DNA of 64,000 nucleotides from assembly GCA_016234595.1 (NCBI GenBank), contig JACRBG010000002.1, forward strand, positions 355,070 to 419,069, written 5' to 3'. Both the position numbers and the translations under genes were made by a program. Shown here one piece after another: positions 27,501 to 35,674 of the stretch (positions are counted from its first letter, which is position 1; every line of letters starts with the position of its first letter). The notes under the pieces are model-generated. The model had not been told where the DNA came from and searched no databases. It saw only the letters and a list, made by a program, of their open reading frames with translations. The stretch comes from Chloroflexota bacterium. GTDB taxonomy: Bacteria; Chloroflexota; Anaerolineae; Aggregatilineales; J027.

Positions 27501-28424
27501 TTAGCTGGGGGGGCTAAAATCAATCGTAAATGTGCCATCCACCTCAACATGCAGCAGAATACGTGGATTGGCGATACCGGGGATGAGCAAATCGCTACCC
27601 AATAATTCATACTGTGCCCCGGCCAATTCTGGTATAAAGGTCGGTTTTTCCGCCCCATCTTTTAGGCTTAGGCGCAGGGCGGTATCTTGGGGTACAAACA
27701 TCTGTAAATTGCCGTTATCAATCCGAACGGCGTCTTGCAAAATCTGCCCCTGGGTTGGGACATAGAGGGCCATGTTGCCGCGCTTGAGTTGAATATTCAA
27801 TACTTGCACGGTCAGGGGGCGCAAATCCACTGTCATTGAGCCATCTTCACCGAGGTATTGCAAATTAGCAATTGGCACATTGGCAGGAAGATAGATATTT
27901 AATGTTCCACGCCCCACCTCATCCAATTTGGGCAATACACCAGAAGTAGTTTCAGTAATGGTCAGGGTAGCCGCTGTTCCATCAATTGCCAAATCAATTT
28001 TGACATCGCTTTCGGTACTGCCTTCAAAACGGGCCACGATTTGACTAACGGCGGGTGATGCGCTGATGGTGGCACGGGTAGCTTTGACTCTAACATTGAC
28101 GGTCAATTGTTGAACTTCGGGGGGTAAAACTTCGACCCGTGATTCCTTATAGTCATTGCGATAGTCGCTGCGACGAGCGGCATAGGCCAGATTACCAACA
28201 ACCACTACCAATGCAATTGCGGCGATTAAAATGACCCAATTGGCATAACGAATACGCCCACCCAACAAAATGTTGAGGCCAAAAATGACCAACAACATCG
28301 GCCATGACCGGATAAAAAGGTCGCCAATTGCTTCGGGCACAATTTCAATTTGGGTTAAGAGCAGGAATAGACCAATGCCGATAATCAACACAGGCCACAT
28401 AAAGTTGGGACGGGAGATATTCAC
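27501..28424 (-). CDS. LiaF/LiaI-like membrane protein with beta-rich outer domain
   Basis: A 307-aa protein. Three to four hydrophobic helices (about 8-26, 38-56, 62-82) include the FMWPVLIIGIGLFLLLTQ and SWPMLLVIFGLNILLGG pattern of the LiaI-LiaF-like transmembrane region. A beta-rich domain (about 100-305) with repeated short strands resembles the toast-rack/DUF4097 domain of envelope-stress proteins. The start is GTG 28424, which overlaps the PspC stop by 4 bases (GTGA) behind GAGGAGG. In Firmicutes, LiaF restrains the LiaS kinase; here it pairs with PspC, and a related envelope-stress role is inferred. Confidence 0.75.
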   Translation of the reverse strand: MNISRPNFMWPVLIIGIGLFLLLTQIEIVPEAIGDLFIRSWPMLLVIFGLNILLGGRIRYANWVILIAAIALVVVVGNLAYAARRSDYRNDYKESRVEVLPPEVQQLTVNVRVKATRATISASPAVSQIVARFEGSTESDVKIDLAIDGTAATLTITETTSGVLPKLDEVGRGTLNIYLPANVPIANLQYLGEDGSMTVDLRPLTVQVLNIQLKRGNMALYVPTQGQILQDAVRIDNGNLQMFVPQDTALRLSLKDGAEKPTFIPELAGAQYELLGSDLLIPGIANPRILLHVEVDGTFTIDFSPPS

Positions 28425-28831
28425 CGTGCCGCCCTCCTCAGTTGTTGCGCCAGCAGGGTGAGACCTAGCAGGATGATGGCAAAAGGTAGCAATGCCCCAC
28501 CATTTGTGTTGCTTAACACCCCAAGATTAAAGGCCAAAACCAAGAGGCCAACTAAAATAATCCCTCCCCCAATCAGCACCAATGTTTCAGGGCTGACGCG
28601 GCGGGGTGAATTACCCGTCATGCCTTGAATATCACCTAAAGTTTGTTCAGGGATAGCTAACCAAAGGGTGAGATAAAGCAACAATCCAGTACCAATGGTG
28701 AAAATGGTCAGCGCAATAAAGGTAATGCGTACCCACCATGGACTGATGCCAATATATGTTCCTAATCCGCCACAGACACCACCGAATACACGGTCAAGCA
28801 GACTGCGGGTTAAACGTTGTGTTCGTCGCAT
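28421..28831 (-). CDS. pspC: PspC-domain membrane protein
   Basis: A 136-aa protein opening with the PspC domain: LLDRVFGGVCGGLGTYIGISPWWVRITFIALTIF, then a second part of that helix pair ending in the conserved LWLAIPE. A second pair of hydrophobic helices lies at about 80-130. PspC proteins sense or transmit inner-membrane stress and recruit PspA; a pspA gene lies at 31329-32009. It has its own promoter (28874-28902), 42 bases upstream of ATG 28831, and is coupled to the LiaF-like gene. Confidence 0.88.
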   Translation of the reverse strand: MRRTQRLTRSLLDRVFGGVCGGLGTYIGISPWWVRITFIALTIFTIGTGLLLYLTLWLAIPEQTLGDIQGMTGNSPRRVSPETLVLIGGGIILVGLLVLAFNLGVLSNTNGGALLPFAIILLGLTLLAQQLRRAAR

Positions 28832-28873
28832 AAAAACTTTGATTCATCCCCAATTTTTGACGCGACGAAGTGT

Positions 28874-28902
28874 AGCATAGAAAAAGACGATGTGCTATTC
28901 AA
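28874..28902 (-). promoter_or_regulatory. Promoter of the pspC-LiaF-like operon
   Basis: On the minus strand, TTGAAT (plus 28897-28902) and TATGCT (28874-28879) are separated by 17 bases. The -35 overlaps the stop codon of the preceding response regulator gene. Confidence 0.55.
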
Positions 28903-29741
28903 ACCACCAAATCCAAATCTTCGGTGGCGACATGGGTGGTCAGTTCAAAATACATCAATGGGATTTTTTCTTCTTGCAAAGTATCCTTCCCGACCGTGAT
29001 GTAGCCTTGTTCTAGGTCGGTGAAATTGTAAACTGACTCTATACGGGTTTTGAAATTGGCAACCAATGACTCACTAAACCCATTGATGTCGTTGGTATGC
29101 GTGAAAATGGCAAAGGTGTTATCACCACTGCTGCCAATAAAATCATCTTGTGTGCCAAACTCGGCAACGGTTTCAGTTAGCACTTTGGCGGCAAGGGCAA
29201 GGGCTTGGTCGGCAGCAATGAAGCCATATAAATCGCGGAAGGCATCAAAATGGGCAATTTTAAGCGATAAATAGTGCCAACCATCGCGGTCGCGCAGGCG
29301 GTTATATTCATCTTGAATCAGCCGACCGGTGGGTAAGCCCGTGCGGGGTTCGTGCAGATGGTCGCGGGTGGCCCGACGAATAGAGCCTTGCACACGCAAG
29401 CGCAGTTCTTCGATGTCGAATGGTTTGGTGACATAATCATCTGCGCCAAGCTCAAGGGCCGCTACTTTGTCGGCGCGGGCGTCCCGCTGAGTCAAAAATG
29501 TGATGGGGATGTATTTGGTCAAGGTGGCCGTGCGTAATTCTTGGCAGACATCAAAACCTTGCATATCGGGCAGCATGACATCTAACAAGATGAGATTGGG
29601 GAATTTGGAACGAGCTAATGCAATGCCTTCTGCCCCCAAATCGGCTTGCAGCACTTCATAGCCCTGACTATTGAAAAAAGTTACTAACAACTCTGCCAGA
29701 TCAGCATCGTCTTCGATAATAAGAAGCCGCTTTTTACTCAT
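28899..29741 (-). CDS. Response regulator with degenerate GGDEF-like output domain
   Basis: About 280 aa from ATG 29741 (MSKKRLLIIEDD); the longer open frame upstream is not supported. The receiver domain (1-120) has phosphoacceptor Asp54 (LLDVMLPD) and ADDYVTKPFDIEELRLRV. The rest (about 135-270) follows a GGDEF-cyclase fold: LSLKIAHFDAFRDLYGF matches the usual D-x-D-x-F-K region. The signature, however, reads G-D-N-T-F, with Asn where the catalytic acidic residue should be. Diguanylate cyclase activity is therefore unlikely; it may bind nucleotide or act as a scaffold. A paralog lies at 59032-59925. It is divergent from a receiver-histidine kinase gene. Confidence 0.82.
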   Translation of the reverse strand: MSKKRLLIIEDDADLAELLVTFFNSQGYEVLQADLGAEGIALARSKFPNLILLDVMLPDMQGFDVCQELRTATLTKYIPITFLTQRDARADKVAALELGADDYVTKPFDIEELRLRVQGSIRRATRDHLHEPRTGLPTGRLIQDEYNRLRDRDGWHYLSLKIAHFDAFRDLYGFIAADQALALAAKVLTETVAEFGTQDDFIGSSGDNTFAIFTHTNDINGFSESLVANFKTRIESVYNFTDLEQGYITVGKDTLQEEKIPLMYFELTTHVATEDLDLVV

Positions 29742-30046
29742 AGGATGCGCCTCAAATCCCCACGTATATGCAATTGGATTACCGATTATAACCAAACACG
29801 AACAGAACCATAACTTATAGTTTACCAAGAATTGTCGCTAAATTAAAATACAAATTTCCTAAATGCGGGATTTGCCACATTCTACAGCAGAGGTCTTATT
29901 AACGACATTACGAGGATTATTTTTTTGAGTTAAAATGAGATGGAGAAATAGACCAACATCATTCATTAGGAAGTCAGGGAATATAGCGATAGAGAAAGGA
30001 TGGGGGCAGAGTCGTAGCAGTAGGCGATTCTACCAAATAAATTGCC
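29742..30046. other. Gene-free divergent region between two signalling genes
   Basis: This 305-base AT-rich stretch separates the leftward response regulator from the rightward receiver-kinase gene. A perfect leftward TATAAT (plus 29785-29790) sits about 44 bases before ATG 29741 with only a weak -35. AAAGGA near 29996-30001 and a G-rich stretch precede the rightward gene. No RNA gene, repeat array or clear rightward promoter was seen. Confidence 0.5.
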
Positions 30047-31210
30047 ATGCCAGTCAAAATCTTAGTGGTTGAAGATGACTTTTATTTAATGGAAGGAATC
30101 AAGGACATCCTTGAGCTAGATGGCTATCAGGTACTGACGGCTGGTAGTGGAAATAATGCTTTAGATGTCTTACGTAAACAAAAAGAACTGCCTGATTTAA
30201 TTGTGTCGGACATTATGATGCCGGGTATGGATGGGTATGCCCTGTTGCGGGAAGTACGGGGTAAGCCGGTTTGGAATAAAATACCTTTTATTTTTTTGAC
30301 CGCCAAAGGTGAACGGGCTGATGCCAATAAGGGTAAAGAGTTGGGGGCAGACGATTATGTCACCAAGCCCTTTGGCCCGGATGACCTACGGATTGCGGTT
30401 TCCTCTAAACTAGAGCGCCATCGCCAACTGCGCCAACAACACGAAACTGAGATTTTGAACCTTAAACAGCGTATTTTAGAAATGCTGTATCATGAATTTC
30501 GTACCCCCCTGACTTATGTGGTGGCCTATAATGAAATGTTAAAGCAGGACGCGGATGCGCTCAATACAGAAGCCTTGCGTCGCTACCTAGTGGGGATTGA
30601 CGAGGGGGCTTCACGTTTGCGCCGTCTGGTAGAAAATTTCATTTTGCTGGTTGAAATTGAAACGGGGGAAGCGGTTGATGCGTTTAATCTGCATCGCATT
30701 GTAATCCGTGATTATGCCGCCCTCCTTGCTGAGGTAACTGACCCATTCATGATGCGGATTGATCCCAGTCATAACTCATTGACCCTTGAAGTTGACTCTG
30801 ATACTCCCCCCACTCAAATCTACCACGACCATTTTGTAAAGGCGTTGCAGGCCCTAGTGGACAATGCCTTAAAATTTGGGAGGGATCGAGATTATTTTGG
30901 CAAAGACCAAGCCTTTAACCATGTGGTGGTGCGGGTGATGCCGATGTTGGTGGGGGACGATGAACAGGCCCAAGAATGTGTGTGTTTTGAAATCTCCGAT
31001 ACAGGACGCGGCATCGTGCCAGAGCAAGTTGCCCGAATATTTGATGTGTTTTATCAGATTAATCGCAAAGAATTTGAAGATCAGGGCGGCGGGGTTGGGT
31101 TGGCGATTGTCAAAGGGATTGTACAGGCGCATAATGGCGAAGTGGTGGTCGAAAGTACACCCGGTTCAGGGAGCAGTTTTTTAATTTTGTTGCCTGCTCA
31201 ACGCAATTAA
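30047..31210 (+). CDS. Receiver domain-histidine kinase fusion
   Basis: A 387-aa soluble hybrid. The N-terminal receiver domain (3-120) has Asp55 (VSDIMMPGMDGY) and DDYVTKPFG. A linker coiled coil (about 122-145) leads to the kinase core with phosphoacceptor His149 in MLYHEFRTPLTYV. The catalytic domain has VDNALKFGRD (N box), ISDTGRGIVPEQ and GGGVGLAIVKGIVQAHNG (G boxes). It has no membrane segment, so it probably takes its signal through its receiver, as a phosphorelay step. It is placed beside a regulator and pspA/pspC genes, and a role in envelope stress is inferred from that setting only. Confidence 0.9.
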   Translation: MPVKILVVEDDFYLMEGIKDILELDGYQVLTAGSGNNALDVLRKQKELPDLIVSDIMMPGMDGYALLREVRGKPVWNKIPFIFLTAKGERADANKGKELGADDYVTKPFGPDDLRIAVSSKLERHRQLRQQHETEILNLKQRILEMLYHEFRTPLTYVVAYNEMLKQDADALNTEALRRYLVGIDEGASRLRRLVENFILLVEIETGEAVDAFNLHRIVIRDYAALLAEVTDPFMMRIDPSHNSLTLEVDSDTPPTQIYHDHFVKALQALVDNALKFGRDRDYFGKDQAFNHVVVRVMPMLVGDDEQAQECVCFEISDTGRGIVPEQVARIFDVFYQINRKEFEDQGGGVGLAIVKGIVQAHNGEVVVESTPGSGSSFLILLPAQRN

Positions 31211-31328
31211 ACCCAGTTTAAAGGGAATGCAACTTTCCATTAAGGCCCTGCGTATTAGGGTGCATAGCGACAGTTTTAGCGCAATATCTTCATGAATTAT
31301 CGGTGTGATGAGAAGGGTTTAAAATCAC

Positions 31329-32009
31329 ATGGCCTCGGTGCTGCAAAAAGTGAACACTTTGATTTCTGCGAATCTTCATTCCATGGTTGACCGGGCATTA
31401 GAAAGCCATTCGTTGAAGGTCATGGATGAATATATCCGACAGGCTGAAAGCAACCTTGAGGAACTAGAAGACACGGCGGCAACCATTGGCGGCACGGTCA
31501 AGACCCTCAAGCGTAAATATGATGAATTTATCGCGCAGGTGGAAAAACTTGACCGCGATATTGATACATTGTTGGTCAAAGGTAAAAATGAATTGGCCTT
31601 GGCAGCACAGGCGGATTTGAACAATAAACGCCAGATTGCCCAAGAGTATCACGACCAGTGGCGCGGGCAAGAAGAAGAATATCGCAAGATGATGGATGCC
31701 CGCTTGAAGTTAGAAGCCCGCTTGGTAGCGATTCAGCAGCAGCGCGAACAACTGAAGGCCCTGATTGAGCTGACTGAAGCCAAGCAGTTGACCAATAAAT
31801 CTATCCGTAGCCTTGATGATTTGGCAGGTGTGGGGGATGAGGACATCAAGCGTTTGGCTGAGCAGATTTACGCTCGGATGGATAAGGTCGAGGCCGAAGG
31901 TGAGATGGTCTCAAGTCGGTTGCAAAATCAAGTTGAGGATGTCATTGGGCAAAGCGAAATTGAACTGCAATTGGAAGAGCGCCGCAAACGTTTAGGCATG
32001 TCTGAGTAG
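31329..32009 (+). CDS. pspA: PspA/IM30-family phage-shock protein
   Basis: A 226-aa, almost wholly alpha-helical coiled-coil protein. The N-terminal helix ASVLQKVNTLISANLHSMVDRA matches the membrane-binding helix of PspA/Vipp1 (here ANLHSMVDRALES in place of ANINALLDKAEDP). Long charged helices run from about 40 to 150. Members form ESCRT-III-like rings and rods that repair stressed membranes. The start is ATG 31329 with AGAAGGG 12 bases upstream. It ends 8 bases before a membrane-anchored coiled-coil gene. Confidence 0.88.
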   Translation: MASVLQKVNTLISANLHSMVDRALESHSLKVMDEYIRQAESNLEELEDTAATIGGTVKTLKRKYDEFIAQVEKLDRDIDTLLVKGKNELALAAQADLNNKRQIAQEYHDQWRGQEEEYRKMMDARLKLEARLVAIQQQREQLKALIELTEAKQLTNKSIRSLDDLAGVGDEDIKRLAEQIYARMDKVEAEGEMVSSRLQNQVEDVIGQSEIELQLEERRKRLGMSE

Positions 32010-32017
32010 GGATTATC

Positions 32018-32842
32018 ATGTCGTCAAATTCTACCCGTGAATCCATTCGGCAGCAGGCGCAAAGTGCTATTTTCCTTAATGCGCTGATGAGGCCTCAAAG
32101 CCTGACTATTGTTGGTTTGGCGGTTATATGCTGGATCTTCAGCGTTGGCTTTCTGGGCGCGACCTCAGCCATTTGGTTGGGGTTTGGGGCGGTGGCTGAA
32201 TTGGTTTTCGTGCTGGCGACCATCAGCGACCCACAACAAAATGCTGAGGCGGTGGGGCGGATGTTTGCCCAGCGGTACGATGTCAATGAAATTCGTAACC
32301 AACATGCCCGCCAGCGTGTGCAACAGGCGATTGAATATCAAGAGAATATCAAGGCATTGACCCAAACACACGGTGGCGCGATGCGACTGCAAATCGAAAC
32401 CACAGCCGATGAAGTCAATCATTGGTTAGAGCAGCTTTTTAAGCTGGCCCGTCGGATTGATGTCTATGAGTCCAGCGACATTATCAATCGTGATCGGGTG
32501 CGTGTACCTAATGAATTACAGACGCTGCGCTTGCGGCTTGATAAAGAACAGGATGAACGGGTCAAGGTCGAATTACGCGAGGCTATCCGCAATAAGGAAT
32601 TGCAATTAAGCCACCTGCGTGATTTAGAGACCAATGTCAAACGGGCGGATGTGCAATTAGATAACACGTTGGCCGCGTTGGGCACTATCTATACCCAAAT
32701 TCAACTGCTAGATGCCAAGAGCATTGATGGCCGCAGTACCAACCGCCTGCGCCAAGAAATTGTTGACGAAGTCATGTCACTCAAGGATACACTGGAAGCC
32801 TTAGAAGAAGTGCAGGCGACCGGGATGTACGCCGTCTCCTAA
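32018..32842 (+). CDS. Membrane-anchored coiled-coil protein, PspA partner candidate
   Basis: A 274-aa protein of no recognised family. Two hydrophobic helices lie at about 27-67 (LTIVGLAVICWIFSVGFLG and a second). The remainder (about 70-270) is charged helix with heptad-like Leu and Ala spacing, ending in a coiled coil. The size and shape suggest a membrane platform for PspA, whose gene lies 8 bases upstream on the same strand. That is inferred from neighbourhood and architecture only. Confidence 0.65.
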   Translation: MSSNSTRESIRQQAQSAIFLNALMRPQSLTIVGLAVICWIFSVGFLGATSAIWLGFGAVAELVFVLATISDPQQNAEAVGRMFAQRYDVNEIRNQHARQRVQQAIEYQENIKALTQTHGGAMRLQIETTADEVNHWLEQLFKLARRIDVYESSDIINRDRVRVPNELQTLRLRLDKEQDERVKVELREAIRNKELQLSHLRDLETNVKRADVQLDNTLAALGTIYTQIQLLDAKSIDGRSTNRLRQEIVDEVMSLKDTLEALEEVQATGMYAVS

Positions 32843-32853
32843 CCTATCGCCCG

Positions 32854-33363
32854 ATGATGAATGCATTGGCAACTCACCGCGGCTACACCTTGCAACGGGC
32901 CACCCTGCGGGATGTGTGGAAAATCCGCCAGTTGGAAAAAATTGTTTTTCCCAAAGATGCGTATCCGGTATTAGAAATCATCATGTTGATATTGGCCCCC
33001 ATCAGCCGTAATTATAAGATGGTGGCTCCTAATGGGGACATGGCGGGATTTATTTCGGGGACGGTGGGTACAGCGGGGCGTCCGGGGTGGATTATCACAT
33101 TGGGGGTTAATCCACAACATCAACGTCAAGGGCTGGGGCGGTTTTTATTGGACTGGTGTGAACGGGAACTGCAAGCCGAGCACATTCGTTTAACTGTACG
33201 GGCGGGCAATATGGCCGCTTATACCCTGTATGCAGAAACGGGCTATACTGATGTGCGGCGCCGCCGCAGTTATTATCGGGATGGAGAGGATGGCATTGAG
33301 ATGGAAAAAGCCCTCAATCCTCCGTCAATTCCACCATCATCTCACCTGCCGCGAGTTTCGTAA
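32854..33363 (+). CDS. GNAT-family N-acetyltransferase (RimI-like)
   Basis: A 169-aa acetyl-CoA-dependent transferase. The acetyl-CoA-binding motif A is LGVNPQHQRQGLGRFLLDW. The neighbouring AAYTLYAETGYTDVRRRRSYY is the usual C-terminal GNAT pattern (N-x-x-A-x-x-L-Y-x-x-x-G-F). The substrate is unknown; the pattern recalls RimI-type ribosomal protein or amine acetylases. The last 15 residues are a Pro/Ser-rich tail whose DNA also encodes, on the other strand, the end of the recombinase-like gene (50-base overlap). It follows the PspA partner by 11 bases. Confidence 0.82.
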   Translation: MMNALATHRGYTLQRATLRDVWKIRQLEKIVFPKDAYPVLEIIMLILAPISRNYKMVAPNGDMAGFISGTVGTAGRPGWIITLGVNPQHQRQGLGRFLLDWCERELQAEHIRLTVRAGNMAAYTLYAETGYTDVRRRRSYYRDGEDGIEMEKALNPPSIPPSSHLPRVS

Positions 33364-34264
33364 TCTTTTGGCTAGTTTCGCGCCAGCTAATTTTGCTAAG
33401 GCCCATTTTCTCCCGTAGCGTTTCAAGCCCCATACCAGCACGATAATCGTGCACAGCGCACGTCCAGCGCAGGGTTTCAAACGAGACCCGAGATTCAATA
33501 CCAGCCCCTTTGGCTGTATCAGTCAATACATATTCCAAATTGCGCGGGGTACAATCAAAAATGCGTCCGCCTTTGGGTTTGTGTTCTTGTAGATAGCGAG
33601 CCAGCATGTCGGGCCATGCGGGGTCAATCTCAATACGCCGTTCTTGGAAGATGTTTTGACGATTTTTATGGCCGATAACTAGTAGCGGTTGGCGCGGGTC
33701 GGTGCGTTCGATATCCTCAGGGGTCAGTTGCACCGTCTCACTCTTTTTGATGCCAGTATCTAGCAATAATTTAAACAGGACATAGGGCCGTGAATCAGGT
33801 TTTTCGGCATAGGCCAGTGATTCGCAATAGGCTAACATCTGTTCAATTTCAGCCTCGGTCAAGATGGCTTGCAAAGGAGCCGGGCCAGAACGCTGCAAAA
33901 TAGGTTCGGCTGGATTGTCGCGCCGCACCTGATCTTCTTGCAACCATCTAAAATAGACCTTAAGGGTGGTCACACGCCGTGCATAGGATTTGCGACTGCA
34001 CGGGATACCCCGTCCATGTTCCAACCAGTGCAAAAATTCATTCAAACGGGCGGTGCTGATTTTGCCGATGGGCATATCTGGCCCAAAAAATTCTGTGATC
34101 ACCCGCATATCCGAAGTAAAACTAATGAGGGTATTTTGGGTTTTGCCTTCACCTCGCAAATAGGCTTGAAATGGCGTGACGGATTCGGCCAAAGTGCTGC
34201 GACCTGTCAGGCGGTGTTCGCGGCCATTCGCCGATTCAAAAAGGGGTAACTGTCGTGCGCCCAT
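33314..34264 (-). CDS. Tyrosine recombinase-fold protein with lost catalytic residues
   Basis: A 316-aa protein with the Xer-type layout. A SAM-like core-binding domain covers about 24-115 (FQAYLRGEGKTQNTLISFTSDM). The catalytic-domain fold covers about 133-305 (ILTEAEIEQML, LLLDTGIKKSETVQLTPEDI, HKNR, ETLRWTCAVHDYRAGM, MGLSKISWRETSQ). Aligned by eye to XerD, Arg148 is Lys173, His244 is Glu263, His270 is Leu289 and nucleophile Tyr279 is Ser298; only Lys200 and Arg266 remain. It should bind DNA but not cleave it. The reading frame is intact and long, so this looks like retained function rather than decay. Two LexA-like sites lie upstream. Confidence 0.75.
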   Translation of the reverse strand: MGARQLPLFESANGREHRLTGRSTLAESVTPFQAYLRGEGKTQNTLISFTSDMRVITEFFGPDMPIGKISTARLNEFLHWLEHGRGIPCSRKSYARRVTTLKVYFRWLQEDQVRRDNPAEPILQRSGPAPLQAILTEAEIEQMLAYCESLAYAEKPDSRPYVLFKLLLDTGIKKSETVQLTPEDIERTDPRQPLLVIGHKNRQNIFQERRIEIDPAWPDMLARYLQEHKPKGGRIFDCTPRNLEYVLTDTAKGAGIESRVSFETLRWTCAVHDYRAGMGLETLREKMGLSKISWRETSQKITKLAAGEMMVELTED

Positions 34265-34307
34265 CCACTACCTCCCAAAAAACGTTTCCAATAGCGATTA
34301 AGCGATA

Positions 34308-34319
34308 AAACACTTGTTC
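34308..34319. promoter_or_regulatory. LexA-like half-degenerate palindrome, site 1
   Basis: AAAC-acttGTTC, one mismatch from GAACnnnnGTTC, lies 44 bases upstream of the recombinase-like ATG (34264, leftward gene). A second similar site lies 21 bases further away. Together they form an imperfect inverted repeat. Confidence 0.3.
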
Positions 34320-34340
34320 TTAGTTTATTACAGGGTAACA

Positions 34341-34352
34341 GAACGTTTGTTT
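34341..34352. promoter_or_regulatory. LexA-like half-degenerate palindrome, site 2
   Basis: GAAC-gtttGTTT, one mismatch from GAACnnnnGTTC, lies 77 bases upstream of the leftward recombinase-like gene. It pairs in arrangement with site 1 (34308-34319). The rightward L,D-transpeptidase start lies 149 bases away, so regulation of either gene is possible. Confidence 0.3.
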
Positions 34353-34446
34353 TGTGTCAAGAAGTTTAAAAAAGCCTAATTCGGCAAAAGGGTCGTAGGG
34401 AGAACGTAGGGCGGACAGGCGACGCTCATCCATCGAGGTCAGCGTC

Positions 34447-34452
34447 TATAAT
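34447..34452 (+). promoter_or_regulatory. Possible -10 box of the L,D-transpeptidase gene
   Basis: A perfect TATAAT lies 48 bases before ATG 34501, but the hexamer 17 bases upstream (gctcat) is a poor -35. A second A/T-rich box, tatagag, follows at about 34461. Confidence 0.3.
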
Positions 34453-34500
34453 AGTAGACTATAGAGTATCGGATTAGCGGAGCAAAACATCAACATCATT

Positions 34501-35673
34501 ATGACGCAACGCATGAATACCTATCCTCAGCCAAACACACCTACTGTAAACCCACCTGCTCGACGTTCTAACAATACCACATGGTTGATCTTGGGTGGTG
34601 GGGTGGTGATTGGGACATTTTTGGTGTTGGGTATTGTGGTGGCTGGGATCATTCTCTATCTCAGTCAAGATAATATTGCCCAAGACGTTACCGTTGCTGG
34701 CTTACCCGTCAGTGGCATGTCCTCGAATGAGGCAAGAAACTATCTGGCACAAAATGTTCCGGCCCAGTCACTGCTGCTGACCGATGGTACACGCAATTGG
34801 TCACTGCGATTGGTGGATTTGGGGATCAACATTAATGTGGATGCCACACTGAATGCCGCCCAAAATGCCAATGCAGGGGAAAATGTGCAGCCATTTTATA
34901 CGGTGGATTTGAATCAGTCCCAAAGCGGCTTTATCTACCTGAGCGACCTTGCCAATATTCCAGCATCAACCAATCCAGCCCAAAACGGACGGGCGATTGA
35001 TATTCCGGTCATGTTGGAACGCCTGCGGGTCAATTTAAATGCCGAAATTGCTGATGGCGTCTTGGATTTGAGTATGATTGACGTGGCCCCACCTGTTCAA
35101 GAAAATGCACAGGCCAATTCAGGTGCGACAACTGTGCATGTGGTGGAGCGTGGTCAGGAATTGGGCTTGATTGCCAAAGAGTATGGGGTGTCGGTTGAAG
35201 ACATCTTGGCCGTCAACGATTTAGCCAACCCCGATGTAATTTATGTCGGGCAGGAATTGATTATTCCAGCCGGTGGAGTTTATGAACCCGCCGCTGCCGA
35301 TGCACCACCTGCCCCTACTGGGGTCGGCAAAGAAATAGTGGTGTCGGTGGATAATCAACGCATTTATGCCTACGAAAATGGGCAGTTGGTACGGTCACAC
35401 CTTGTTTCGACAGGGCTACCCGATACACCGACGGTGTATGGCGATTATCACATCTACATCAAACTGGCTGCCGATGACATGGCTGGGCCGGGTTACTATT
35501 TGCCACAGGTACCCTATACCATGTATTTCTATCAAGGTTACGCTATTCATGGTACCTATTGGCACAACGCTTTCGGTCGGCCCATGAGTCATGGCTGTGT
35601 GAATTTACCCACCAGTGAGGCCGAATGGTTTTTCAATTGGGCCGAAGTAGGTACATTGGTGCGCGTGATTTAA
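34501..35673 (+). CDS. L,D-transpeptidase with LysM domain
   Basis: A 390-aa cell-wall enzyme. A membrane anchor (about 28-55) leads to a region resembling the PG_binding_4/VanW-associated domain (about 60-200; SGMSSNEARNYL). A LysM peptidoglycan-binding repeat (about 212-260; HVVERGQELGLIAKEYGVSVEDIL) comes next. The C-terminal YkuD domain carries His350 (AIHGTYWH) and the SHGCVNL signature with catalytic Cys366. YkuD enzymes make 3-3 crosslinks or attach proteins to peptidoglycan and tolerate beta-lactams. Gene ends here and in folC lie one base apart, tail to tail. Confidence 0.93.
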   Translation: MTQRMNTYPQPNTPTVNPPARRSNNTTWLILGGGVVIGTFLVLGIVVAGIILYLSQDNIAQDVTVAGLPVSGMSSNEARNYLAQNVPAQSLLLTDGTRNWSLRLVDLGININVDATLNAAQNANAGENVQPFYTVDLNQSQSGFIYLSDLANIPASTNPAQNGRAIDIPVMLERLRVNLNAEIADGVLDLSMIDVAPPVQENAQANSGATTVHVVERGQELGLIAKEYGVSVEDILAVNDLANPDVIYVGQELIIPAGGVYEPAAADAPPAPTGVGKEIVVSVDNQRIYAYENGQLVRSHLVSTGLPDTPTVYGDYHIYIKLAADDMAGPGYYLPQVPYTMYFYQGYAIHGTYWHNAFGRPMSHGCVNLPTSEAEWFFNWAEVGTLVRVI

Positions 35674-35674
35674 T

